Below, one piece after another: positions 1 to 11,900 of a stretch of DNA of 64,000 bases. The stretch comes from Owenia fusiformis (Eukaryota > Annelida > Polychaeta > Sabellida > Oweniidae). The DNA lies in NCBI GenBank assembly GCA_903813345.2, contig CAIIXF020000003.1:1516109-1580108 (forward strand), written 5' to 3'. A program made the position numbers and the translations under genes. Below the pieces are notes generated by a model. That model saw nothing but the letters and a program-made list of their open reading frames with translations. It did no database searches and had not been told where the DNA came from. Within the stretch, counting starts at the first letter, position 1; each line of letters begins with the position of its first letter.

Positions 1-880
1 ATCTGAGGTCAGCTGTGAACTCCTGAGAACTTGTAGATGATTTAAAAAAAAAAATTGGTCAATTTGAAGCAAGTTTAAATTTGACCTTGAAAAATTTCGA
101 AATTGACCTTTTTTCAACTTTTGAGCTCTTAGCTCAAAACCGGGACAAAATTCTAATAGATAGTCAATTGTTAATATGTGAAGAACCCTCAGAGGAATTT
201 ATATTCTGACTTTTGATTATAGATATTGATTTGTAGTCTCGAGCTTTGAGAAACTTAGATAGCACAGTTTGTGACCTAATTTGATTACCTTGACCATTGA
301 CCTTGAAAATTTTACTCTTTTAGACCTGAGTAGGTCTTTTGATATTAGACTGACCTAAATTTGAATCCAAAAACTCAATTTTAAACATCAACTTTTCTGA
401 CCTTTCGAAGGTCCCTGAAGGTCAACTAAAGGTCAATTGTCAAATCTGAGGTTAAATGTGAACTTGAGAGAAGTTGTAGATGATATTCAAAAAAAAGATG
501 GGTCAATTTGAAGCAAGTTAAAATTTGACCTTATAAAACTTGAACAATTGACCTTTTTCAGTTTTTGAGCTCTTATGTCTCAAAACTGGTACAAAATTTT
601 AATAAATAGTCAATTACTAATATGTGTAGAACCCTTAGAGGAATTTATGTCTTGACTTTCAATTAAAAATATTGAGTTGTAGTCTCGAACTATTAGAAAC
701 TTAGACAGCATAGTTTGTGACCTAATCTGATGACCTTGACCTTTACATTTTTACTTTTTTAGACTTCAGTAGGCCTTTTGTAATTAGACTGACCTAAATT
801 TAAATCCAAAGACTCAATTTAAAAAATCAATTTTTCTGACCTTTCGATGGTCACTGGAGGTCAACTAAAGGTCAAAGGCC
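1..880. repeat. 443-bp tandem repeat, two copies, rich in AGGTCA
   Basis: The block starting with ATCTGAGGT at position 1 recurs from 444, giving a period of about 443 bp; the array is cut by the window edge. Each copy ends with AGGTCA-ACTAA-AGGTCA (419-435 and 858-874), a direct repeat of the nuclear-receptor half-site with 5-bp spacing (DR5). Many further GGTCA and TGACC words are scattered through it. I see no coding potential. It may be a distant relative of the large satellite that begins near 2780, which is also built around AGGTCA words. Confidence 0.85.
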
Positions 881-2432
881 AACCAACAATGGTCTTTTCC
901 CCAGATTTACAAACAGGGCAGTATGTCAAGATACATGCTAGTAGGCAGGCTGGGTACTGATGAATGGGAGCACCTGCCAAGTATTATGCAAGAATACGAG
1001 GTCATAAACCAGGGGAGCAGCTTTCCAGAGAAAGTATCTTTCTTAAGAATCATTATATTGTTTTGCAGTTAAGACTTAATAGACCTGTATGTTGCTGTAT
1101 ATCCAAACATCTGGTTAGGCTAATCCAAATACCTTCCAAATACCTTCCAATATGAACACTTCTTTTGGTCCCACTTTTCTTCCCATTGCCTCCTATAATA
1201 TATATACTAAAATTTAAAGAATTGATGAAACTTAATAGTGTGACAAATTTTAGTTAGCGGCAAATCATATTTAAAGATTTGTTGTAAATTTAAATATGTT
1301 AACTAATTCAAACAGGGGTTCCTTTTCTAGTGAACACTATGATAAGTATATTTCTATCACTGCAGTACAATTCTGTGAGGTTTTAGGATTTCTTATTGAT
1401 AATATATGTAAAATATATTATAAAAGTAAGTAGTACACATGCTAGTGTTCAGGGAATTGCCTGATAAACAGGCTAAAAATGCAATATACACCAACTGCAG
1501 CAGCTGTGCCCTAAATCTGGTATATACCTATACTACCAATATTCCTGAAGTGAGAAATTAGATGAAGTATGGTGAAAGAGGTCTGTAATTTCTTCCTCAG
1601 CACTTGAACCAAATGAAGCACCAAGGTTTATTGGAACGCAAGTTCAATTAGTAAGTAAGGCGATCTGGCCTAGGCAGCTGAAGGACCTGACAATGGAAGC
1701 AATTGAAGCTGCTAGAAAGAGATTCCTGTCTACAACTGTGTTATATTCTTTAATTCTACCAAGAATAAAGAGAAGCAAGGGAGTATGGCAGTCACAGAAT
1801 CTACGTTATGTGAACAAGGCAGTCAGATGAAGCATGCCTCCCAATACAGCATTCATCAATCACACTATTAAATTTACAGCTATGGCTGATATAACATGTA
1901 TCACTGCTAGGGTTATTTCCGAAGATGGTCTCCACAAAACTTCCTTTTGGAATGTTCTTTTCGGAGACAACATTGTGAATACATTTCAGGGAGTGATGGT
2001 CTGTCATGGCCTCTACTGATGAATTATTCAAGAGATGTGGCCATAGCAACAATTACAACATATCTAGGCCAAAGAGGGAAAAAAGACAAATGTCTAATAA
2101 CTGTTTATAAAAAACAAATAAGGCTTAAGGCTTGTGTCAAATGTAAATGTATTCTATCAATCAATATTCAGGAATACATTATGAAGAGAATTTCATAAAA
2201 GCTGAGCTGCTGCAAATCTGCAAAGCAATTAATAAGCACAAATGCCAAATGGAAGGGGTGACTAAAAACTTTAAAGAAACCCAAAAAGAAAAGCAAACTT
2301 TAAGTGTAATCTATAAATCTGTCATAAGAAAAGTAGACCCTATATATCCCAAAACCATGATCTAACGTGAAAAGAAACAATATCTAACATCCCTCTCCCC
2401 CTCCTATCAAGAACCAATGTCACAATCCAGGA
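881..2432. other. Intergenic stretch without a supported gene
   Basis: Short open frames occur on both strands around 1800-2200, but they overlap one another, lack recognisable motifs and have no convincing splice context. The only recognisable content is a short match near 1348-1415 to a reverse-transcriptase fragment found again at 41536. Confidence 0.5.
1348..1415 (+). mobile_element. Scrap of Penelope-like reverse transcriptase
   Basis: This segment closely matches 41536-41605 of the window (shared core TGCAGTACAATTCTGTGAGG, then a TTTCTTATTGATAATATAT tract). There the translation continues into a Penelope-type reverse transcriptase. Here it degenerates right after the LIDNI-like codons, so only a relic of about 65 bp remains. 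Confidence 0.45.
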
Positions 2433-2660
2433 CCAGAACACCAAGGGACATTTCATTCATACAGAAGTCGTTACAAAACATCTTGAAGAAAAATTGAAAA
2501 AAATTATAGCCAATACTCATGACATCAAAAATAGTTGTACTCACAAAAGATCGAGCACTCAGTCTCAAATGATGTGGGACAGATAAAATCCAGTCACGAA
2601 GTTCATTGGCGTTTCAAAGGGTCAACATCCGTTCGCAAAGCCGTTGTCACAATCCACAAA
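2433..2660. repeat. Dispersed repeat, copy 1
   Basis: The sequence from the GAACACCAAGGGACATTTCAT word onward is found again at about 57831-58070 in the same orientation, with roughly the same spacing of shared words (AAAATCCAGTC, AGAGGGTCAACAT-like, GCAAAGCC). I found no inverted ends and no open frame, so the class is unknown. Confidence 0.7.
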
Positions 2661-2936
2661 ACACAACAATTCACAATGGTCACCAGGAGACAAGTATCCC
2701 AAGACTAAATGATTCCTATTTCTCAACCATTAATGCCATAGCCATAGGTGCCAAGTGAAAAAATTGTGAGCTCATTGCTAATTTATTAGACTCCAGATGT
2801 CAATCTGGAGTCTCTTCTTATTATTCTTTTTCTATCCCAGTTTTCTCAATAACCATAAGGTCTTCAGTAAAGTCAATCATTTGGTCAATTCAGGTTCAGT
2901 ATCTAGTTCCTCGGAAATTGGGTCAAATTTTTATCT

Positions 2937-2949
2937 AGGTCAAAGGTCA
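2937..2949 (+). promoter_or_regulatory. DR1 nuclear-receptor-type element, one per satellite unit
   Basis: AGGTCAAAGGTCA is a perfect direct repeat of AGGTCA with 1-bp spacing. The same 13-mer occurs at 4813, 6026, 7418, 9250, 10665, 12175, 14070 and 15922. The tenth unit (17306) has one change (AGGTCAAAAGTCA). DR1 is the known binding form for RXR, HNF4 and COUP-type receptors. Whether anything binds here is inference. Confidence 0.6.
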
Positions 2950-4573
2950 AGAACTAGGTCAAATCCAGTACTTTGTCACTTTTTTCGATTTTCTCGGTTG
3001 TCCTTCAATATTTTTGATCCGGGTTTTTTTCATTGTGTTCCTTATAAAAAAGTAGAAAATCTAGGGTCGATTTAGTTTTTTGGTATCTCAAACCGATTTC
3101 GAGATATCAGTGTCCAAAAACGAGGTCCAAAAAAAAGTTCTCCGAATCCAATGTCCAGGATATCAGTCTTATAGGAAATTTTCTCAGAATTCCGAATCTG
3201 AAAATCAAATTTCAATCTGACTTCCGGTTTAGAAGTTATGGCGTTTTGAAAATTCAAAAATCGCTAAATTTGGTGCCCCATGTTAATTCAATGGGAAAAA
3301 ATATTTTTTTGAAGTGTAAAATATGAGGTATAGACTACGCACAGCTAAACATAATGGAAGCCCATAAAAGAAAGGGACCTCAAAACCTTCTTTTCATAAA
3401 AATTTGGACACCAAAATGCCTAAGTCAAAATCTAGGTCAAATTCATAGTTTTTCCTTATTTTTGCGATTCTGATACTACAGATTAATTATATTCTTCGAA
3501 ATTTTGTATACATGTAGCCAAGAGTGTGCTAATAGTGTAAGCCTTTTGCCGTCAGAAAGTATTTTGACCCACTTTTGAGATATGGTATCCGAAAAGTAGG
3601 TCAAAATAAAAAATTCTCCAAATTTAACGTTTGAGTTATGAATTAAGTATAGATTTTTCTCAGGAATCTGAATCTGCAAATCAAATTTCGATCCGACTTC
3701 CGGTTGGAAGTAATGACATTTTGAAAGCTCAAAAATTGCTAAATTTGGTGCCCCATGTTATGTCAATTGGAAAAAAGAATTGTTTGAAGTGTAAAATACG
3801 AGATATAGACTAAGTACAGCTTAACATAATGACATCCTATGAAAGAAGGGGACCTCGAAGGCTACCTAACTTCAAAATTTGGACACCAAAATCTCTAGGT
3901 CAAAATCTAGGTCAAATTCATAGTTTTTCCTTATTTTTGCAATTCTGACACTATATCTGAATGATTTGCTTCAAAATTTTATATACAGGTAGGAAAGAGT
4001 GTGCTAATAGTGAGAGCCTTTTGCCGTCAGAAAGTATTTCGACCCACTTTTGAGATATGGTGTCCGAAAAGTAGGTCAAAATAAAAAATTCTCCAAATTT
4101 AACGTATGAGTTATGAATTAGGGGCAGAATTTTGTCAGGAATCCGAATCTGCAAATCAAATTTCGATCCGACTTCTGATTCGGAAGTTATGGCGTTTTGA
4201 AATTTCAAGAAAAATCGATCTGATGGTATCCTGATAGAAAGTCAAGAGTAGAGAAGAAAATATTGAAAAATGCATCCATCCTTCATTTCTAATCCTATCC
4301 TATCCTTCCTATCTACCCTTGCTTCGTATCCTCTCCTTCCTATTCTATCCCTTCTTCCTATTCTATTCTATCCTTCTTTCCTATTCTATCCTATCGTTCC
4401 TTCCTATTCTATCCTATCCTTCCTTCCTTTTTCATCCATCCATCCATCCATCTTTTGCTGGATGACTTAGCTTATTTTGGATGACTTGGCTTATTCTGGA
4501 TGACTCGGCTAAAAAAAGTCTAGATCTGGAGTCTGAAATTGAACTCGTTCAATTTCCAAAATCTAGTTATTAT

Positions 4574-4656
4574 TAGACTCCAGATGAAATCTGGAGTCTA
4601 TTGTTTTCGTCAGTTTTCTTATTATTAGACTCCAGATTGAAAATCTGGAGTCTATT
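4574..4656. repeat. Paired AGACTCCAGAT hairpins in the satellite
   Basis: AGACTCCAGAT followed a few bases later by ATCTGGAGTCT forms a hairpin. Two occur here in tandem, separated by the same TTGTTTTCGTCAGTTTTC spacer. Single versions occur near 2788, 11999 and 15735, always at a unit start. The half CTGGAGTCT also recurs inside the unit-end palindrome, suggesting a junction signal. Confidence 0.7.
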
Positions 4657-5446
4657 GTTTTCGTCAGTTTTCTTATTCTTATTATTCTTTTTATTATTAT
4701 TATTATTCTAAACCAGTTTTCTCAATAACCATAAGGTTTTCAGTAAAGTCAGTCATTTGGTCAATTTAGGTCCAGAATCTAGTTCCTCGGAAATTGGGTC
4801 AAATTTTTATCTAGGTCAAAGGTCAAGAACTAGGTCAAATCCAGTACTTTGTCACTTTTTTCGATTTTCTCGGTCGTCCTTCAATATTTTCGATCCGGGT
4901 TTTTTTCATTGTGTTCCTTATAAAAAAGTAGAAAACCTAGGGTCGATTTTGTTTTTTGATATCTCAAACCGATTTCGAGATATCAGTGTCCGAAAACGAG
5001 GTCCAAAAAAAAGTTCTCCGAATCAAATGTCCAGGATGATAGTCTTATAGGAAATTTTCTCAGGATTCCGAATCTGAAAACCAAATTCAAATCAGACTTC
5101 CGGTTCAGAAGTTATGGCGTTTTGAAAACTCAAAAATCGCTAAAATTGGTGCCCATGTTAAGTCAATGGGAAAAAAGATTTTTTTGTAGTGAAAAATACG
5201 GAATATAGACTGAGTTCAGCTTCATATAATCAAAGCCTTTAAAAGAAGGGGACCTCAAAAGCCATCTAGCTTGAAAATTTGGACACCAAAATGCCTAGGT
5301 CAAAATCTAGGTCAAATTCATAGGTTTTCCTTATTTTTTCGATTCTGACACTACACTTTAATTATATTCTTCGAAATTGTGTATACATGTAGCCAAGAAT
5401 ATGCTAATAGTGTTAGCCTTTTGCCGTCAGAAAGTATTAGAAAATA

Positions 5447-5790
5447 TTGAAAAATTCATCCATCCTTCCTATCTCATCCTATCCTATCCTTCCTATATAT
5501 CCTTCCTTCATATCTTTTCCTTCCTATCCTTCCTATCCTATCCTATCCTTTCTTCCTAGCAAAGAAAATATTGAAAAATCCATCCATCCTTCCATCCATC
5601 ATTCCTATTCTATCCTATCTGATCCTATCCTATCCTATCTGATCCTATCCGATCCTATCCTATCCGATCCTATCCTATCCTATCCTTCCTATCTATCCTA
5701 TTTTCATATTTTTACTTCCTATCCTCCATATCCTATCCTTTCTTCCTATTCTATCCTATCCTACCTTCCTATTTTATTTATCCATCTTTT
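5447..5790. repeat. Largest CTATCC pyrimidine block of the satellite
   Basis: The tract is nearly pure pyrimidine on the plus strand, built of CTATC, CTATCC and TTCC words with GATCC interruptions. Equivalent blocks lie near 4270-4450, 7015-7190, 8862-9020, 10235-10420, 11655-11860, 13635-13835, 15405-15600 and 16905-17090. The long open frames across them are low-complexity artefacts. Confidence 0.85.
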
Positions 5791-5852
5791 TATGGATGAC
5801 TCAGCTTATTCTGGATGACTCGGCTTATTCTGGATGACTCGGCTAAAAAAAG

Positions 5853-5900
5853 TCTAGATCTGGAGTCTGAAATTGAACTCGTTCAATTTCCAAAATCTAG
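5853..5900. repeat. Unit-end palindrome bounded by TCTAG
   Basis: TCTAGAT ... GAAATTGAAC, then GTTCAATTTC ... ATCTAG form an imperfect inverted repeat of about 48 bp. It recurs at the end of every satellite unit immediately before the TTATT lead of the next one. Its fixed position makes it a candidate element end or recombination point. Confidence 0.7.
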
Positions 5901-8900
5901 TTATTCTTATTCTTATTATTCTAAACCAGTTTTCTCAATAACCATAAGGTTTTCAGTAAAGTCAGTCATTTGGTCAATTTGGGTTCAGAATCTAGTTCCT
6001 CGGAAATTGGGTCAAAATTTTATCTAGGTCAAAGGTCAAGAACTAGGTCAAATCCAGTACTTTGTCACTTTTTTCGATTTTCTCGGTCGTCCTTCAATAT
6101 TTTCGATCCGGGTTTTTTTCATTGTGTTCCTTATAAAAAAGTAGGAAACCTAGGGTCGATTTAGTTTTTTGATATCTCAAACCGATTTCGAGATATCAGT
6201 GTCCGAAAACGAGGTCCAAAAAAAAGTTCTCCGAATCAAATGTCCAGGATATAAGTCTTATAGAAAATTTTCTCAGGATTCCGAATCTGAAAACCAAATT
6301 CAAATCTGACTTCCAGTTCGGAAGTTATGGCGTTTTGAAAACTCAAAAATCGCTAAATTTGGTGCCCATGTTAAGTCAATGGGAAAAAATATTTTTTTGA
6401 AGTGAAAAATACGGAATATAGACTGAGTTCAGCTTCATATAATCAAAGCCTTTAAAAGAAGGGGACCTCAAAAGCCATCTAGCTTCACAATTTGGACACC
6501 GAAATGCCTAGGTCAAAATCTAGGTCAAATTCATAGGTTTTCCTTATTTTTTCGATTCTGACACTACACTTTAATTATATTCTTCGAAATTGTGTATACA
6601 TGTAGCCAAGAATATGCTAATAGTGTTAGCCTTTTGCCATCAAAAAGTATTTTGACCCACTTTTGAGATATGGTGTCCGAAAAGTAGGTCAAAATAAAAA
6701 GTTCTCCAAATTGAATATATGAGTTATGAATTAAGAGTAGAATTTTGTCAGGAATCCGAATCTGCAAACCAAATTTCGATCCGACTCCCGGTTCGGAAGT
6801 TATGGCGTGTCCGAAAAGTAGGTCAAAATAAAAAATCTCCAAATTTGACGTATGAGTTATGAATTAGGGGTAGAATTTTGTCAGGAATCCGAATCTGCAA
6901 ACCAAATTTCGATCCGACTTCCGGTTCGGAAGTGATAGCGTTTTGAAATTTCGAGAAAAATCGATCTGATGGTATCCTGATAGAAAGTCAAGAGTAGAGA
7001 AGAAAATATTGAAAAATTCATCCATCCTCCTATCTCATCCTACCCTATCCTTCCTATCTATCCTTCCTTCATATCTTTTCCTTCCTATCCTATCCTTTCT
7101 TCCTATTCTATTCTATCCTATCCTTCTTTCTTATTCTATCCTATCGTTCTTTCCTATTCTATCCTACCTTCCTATTTTATTTATCCATCTCTTTCTAGAT
7201 GACTCAGCTTATTCTGGATGACTCGGCTTATTCTGGATGACTCGGCTAAAAAAAGTCTAGATCTGGAGTCTGAAATTGAACTTCGTTCAATTTCCAAAAT
7301 CTAGTTATTATTCTAAACCAGTTTACTCAATAACCATAAGGTCTTCAGTAAAGTCAATCATTTGGTCAATTTAGGTTCAGTATCTAGTTCCTCGGAAATT
7401 GGGTCAAATTTTTATCTAGGTCAAAGGTCAAGAACTAGGTCAAATCCAGTACTTTGTCACTTTTTTCGATTTTCTCGGTCGTCCTTCAATATTTTCGATC
7501 CGGGTTTTTTTCATTGTGTTCCTTATAAAAAAGTAGGAAACCTAGGATCGATTTAGTTTTTTGATATCTCAAACCGATTTCGAGATATCAGTGTCCGAAA
7601 ACGAGGTCCAAAAAAAAGTTCTTCGAATCAAATATCCAGGATATTAGTCTTATGGGAAATTTTCTCAGGATTCTGAATCTGAAAACCAAATTCGAATCTG
7701 GCGTTTTGAAAGCTCAAAAATCGCTAAATTTGGTGCCCATGTTAAGTCAATGGGAAAAAAGATTTTTTTGAAGTGAAAAATACGAAATATAGACTGAGTT
7801 CAGCTAAATATAATGAAAGCTTTTAAAAGAATGGGACCTCAAAAGCCATCTAGCTTTAAAATTTGGACATCAAAATGCCTAGGTCAGAATCTAGGTCAAA
7901 TTCAAAGTTTTTTCTTATTTTTGTGATTCTGACACTACAGATTAATTATATTCTTCGAAATTTTGTATACATGTAGCCAAGAGTGTGCTAATAGTGTTAG
8001 CCTTTTGCCGTCAGAAAGTATTTTGCCCCACTTTTGAGATATGGTGTCCGAAAAGTAGGTCAAAATAAAAAATTCTCAAAATTTGACGTTTGAGTTATGA
8101 ATTAAGTATAGAATTTTCTCTGGAATCCGAATCTGCAAACAAAATTTCAATCCGACTTCTGGTTCGGAAGTTATGACATTTTGAAAGCTCAAAATCGCTA
8201 AATTTGGTCCCCCATGTTATGTCAATGGGAAAAAAGATTTTTTTGAAGTGTAAAATACAAGATATAGACTAATTACAGCTTAAAATAATGAAAGCCTATG
8301 AAAGAAGGGAACCTCGAAGGCTACCTAATTTCAAAATTTGGACACCAAAATCTCTAGGTCAAAATCTAGGTCAAATTCATAGTTTATCCTTATTTTTGCG
8401 ATTCTGACACTACACTTAATTATATTCCTCGAAATTGTGTATACATGTAGCCAAGAGTGTGCTAATAGCGTAAGCCTTTTGCCGTCAGAAAGTATTTTGA
8501 CCCACTTTTGAGATATGGTGTCCGAAAAGTAGGTCAAAATAAAATGTTCTCCAAATTTAACGTTTGAGTTATGAATTAAGAATAGAATCTTCTCAGAAAT
8601 CCGCATCTGCAAACCAAATTTCAATTCGACTTCCGGTTCTGAAGTTATGGCGTGTCCGAAAAGTAGGTCAAAATAAAAATTCGCCAAATTTAACGTATGA
8701 GTTATGAATTAGGGGTAGAATTTTGTCAGGAATCCGAATCTGCAAATCAAATTTCGATCCGACTTCCGGTTCGGAAGTTATGGCGTTTTGAAATTTCAAG
8801 AAAAATCGATCTGATGGTATCCTGATAGAAAGTCAAGAGTAGAGAAGAAAATATTGAAAAATGCATCCATCCTTCCTTTCTGATCCTATCCTTCCCTTCC

Positions 8901-11900
8901 TATCTACCCTTGCTTCGTATCCTCTCCTTCCTATCCTTCCTATTCTATTCTATCCTTCTTTCCTATTCTATCCTATCGTTCCTTCCTATTCTATCGTATC
9001 CTTCCTTCCCTCCATCTTTTTCTGGATGACTTAGCTTATTTTGGATGACTTGGCTTATTCTGGATGACTCGGCTAAAAAAAGTCTAGATCTGGAGTCTGA
9101 AATTGAACTCATTCAATTTCCAAAATCTAGTTATTATTCTTATACTGATCAAGTTTTCTCAACAACTATAAGGTATCTTTTCAAGACAATTATATGGTCA
9201 ATTAAGGTTCAGTATCTAGTTGGTGGGAAATGGGGTCAAATTTTTATCTAGGTCAAAGGTCAAGAACTAGGTCAAATCTTACATTTTCAACCTTCTGTCT
9301 ATTATCTTCGTCGTTATTTATCGAAACGTCTTCATCTTTTTTTCATCATGTAGCTTAGAAACAGCCCTTTCAAAAGTGTGCCATCCGTTTTTTGATTACT
9401 CTTACCGATTTTGAAATATGGCATCCAAAAAGTAGGTCAGAACGAAAAGTTCTCCAAATTCAACATGTGAGTTATAAAATAAGTGTAGAATGATCTCAGG
9501 AATCCGAATCTGCAAACAAAATTTGAATCAGACTTCCGGTTCGGAAGTTATGGCGTTTTGAAAGCTCAAAAATTGCTAAATTTGGTGCCCATGTTAAGTC
9601 AATAGGAAAAAAGATTTTTTTGAAGTGAAAAATCTGTAATATAGAGTGAGTTCAGCTAAATATAATGAAAGCTTTTAAAAGAATGGGACCTGAAAAGCCA
9701 TCTAGCTTTAAAATTTGGACACCAAAATGCCTAGGTCTAAATCTAGGTCAAATTCAAAGTTTTTTCTTATTTTTGCGATTCTGACACTACACTTTAATTA
9801 TATTCTTCGAAATTGTGTATACATGTAGCCCAGAGTGTGCTAATAGCATTAGCCTTTTGCCGTCAGAAAGTATTTTGACCCACTTTTGAGATATGGTGTC
9901 CGAGAAGTAGGTCAAAATAAAAAATTCTCCAAATTTAACATTTGAGTTATGAATTAAGAATAGAATTTTCTCAGAAATCCGAATCTGCAAACCAAATTTC
10001 GATCCGACTTCCGGTTCCGAAGTTATGGCGTGTCCAAAAAGTAGGTCAAAATAAAAATTCGCCAAATTTAATGTATGAGTTATGAATTAGGGGTAGAATT
10101 TTGTCAGGAATCCGAATGTTTAAATCAAATTTAGATCTGACTTCCAGTTCGGATGTTATGGCGTTTTGAAATTTGGGAAAATCGATCTGATGGTATCCTG
10201 ATAGAAAGTCAAGAGTAGAGAAGAAAATATTGAAAAATTCATCCATCCTTCCTATCTGATCCTATCCTATCCTTCCTTCGTATCCTTTCCTTCCTATCCT
10301 CTCCTATCATATCCTTTCTTCCTATTCTGTTCTATCCTATCCTATCCTTCTTTCTTATTCTATGCTATCGTTCCTTCCCATTCTATCCTATCCTGCCTTC
10401 CTGTTTTATCCATCTATCTTATTCTGGATGATTCAGCTTATTCTGGATGACTCGGCTTATTTTAGATGACTGGGCTTAAAAAAGTCTGGATCTGGAGTCT
10501 GAAATTGAACTTCGTTCAATTTCCCAAGTCTAGTTATTATTCTTCTTCTTATTATTATTCTGTAGCCGTTTTTTCAATAACTATGAGGTATCCAGTAAAG
10601 ACCATTATACAGTTAATTTAGGTTCAGTATCTAGTTGGTGGGAAATTGGGTCAAATTTTTATCCAGGTCAAAGGTCAAGAACTAGGTCAAATCCAGTACT
10701 TTGTCACTTTTTTCAATTTTCTCAGTCGTCCTTCAATATTTTCGATCCAGGTTTTTTTTATTGTGTTCCTCATAAAAAAGTAGGAAAGCTAGGGTCAATT
10801 TAGTTTTTTGATATCTCAAACCGATTTTGAGATATGGCGTCCAGAAAGTAGGTCACACCAAAACGTGCTCCAAATTCAATGTATGAGTTATGAATTAGGA
10901 GTAGAATTTTGTCAGGAATCTGAATCTACAAACCAAATTTGGATCCGACTTCTGGTTCGAAAGTTATGGCGTTTTGAAAACTCAAAAATCGCTAAATTTT
11001 GTGCCCATGTTAAGTCAATGGGAAAAAAGATTTTTTTGAAGTGAAAAATACGAAATATAGACTGAGTTCAGCTAAATTTAATGAAAGCCTTCAAAAGAAG
11101 GGGACCTCAAAAGCCATCTAGCTTCAGAATTTGGACACCAAAATTCCTAGGTCAAAATCTAGGTCAAATTCAAAGGTTTTCCTTATTTTTGAGATTCTGA
11201 CACTACACTTCAATTATATTCTTCGAAATTGTGTATACATGTAGCCAAGAGTGTGCTAATAGTGTTAGCCTTTTGCCGTCAGAAAGTATTTTGACCCACT
11301 TTTGAGATATGGTGTCCGAAAAGTAGGTCAAAATAAAAAGTTCTCCAAATTTAACATTTGAGTTATGAATTAAGAATAGAATTTTCTCAGAAATCCGAAT
11401 CTGCAAACCAAATTTCGATCCGACTTCCGGTTCCGAAGTTATGGCGTGTCTAAAACGTAGGTCAAAATAAAAATTTGCCAAATTTAACGTATGAGTTATG
11501 AATTAGGGGTAGAATTTTGTCGGGAATCCGAATCGTTAAATCAAATTTAGATCCGACTCCCGGTTCGGAAGTTATGGCGTTTTGAAATTTCGGAAAATCG
11601 ATCTGATGGTATCCTGATAGAAAATCAAGAGTAGAGAAGAAAATATTGAAAATCCATCCATTCTTCCTATCTGATCCTATCTTATCCAATCCTTCCTATT
11701 TATCCTTCCTTCGTATCCTTTTTTTCCTATCCTTCCTATCCTCTCCTATCATATCCTTTCTTCCTATTCTGTTCTATCCTATCCTTCTTTCTTATTCTAT
11801 CCTATCGTTCCTTCCCATTCTATCCTATCCTATCCTACCTTCCAATTTTATCCATCCATCTTATTCTGGATGACTCAGCTTATTCTGGATGACTCGGCTT

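Noticed and set aside
5447-5818. Pyrimidine blocks as CRISPR-like arrays
   Set aside because: Repeats are 5-6 bp microsatellite words without unique spacers, in a eukaryotic genome.
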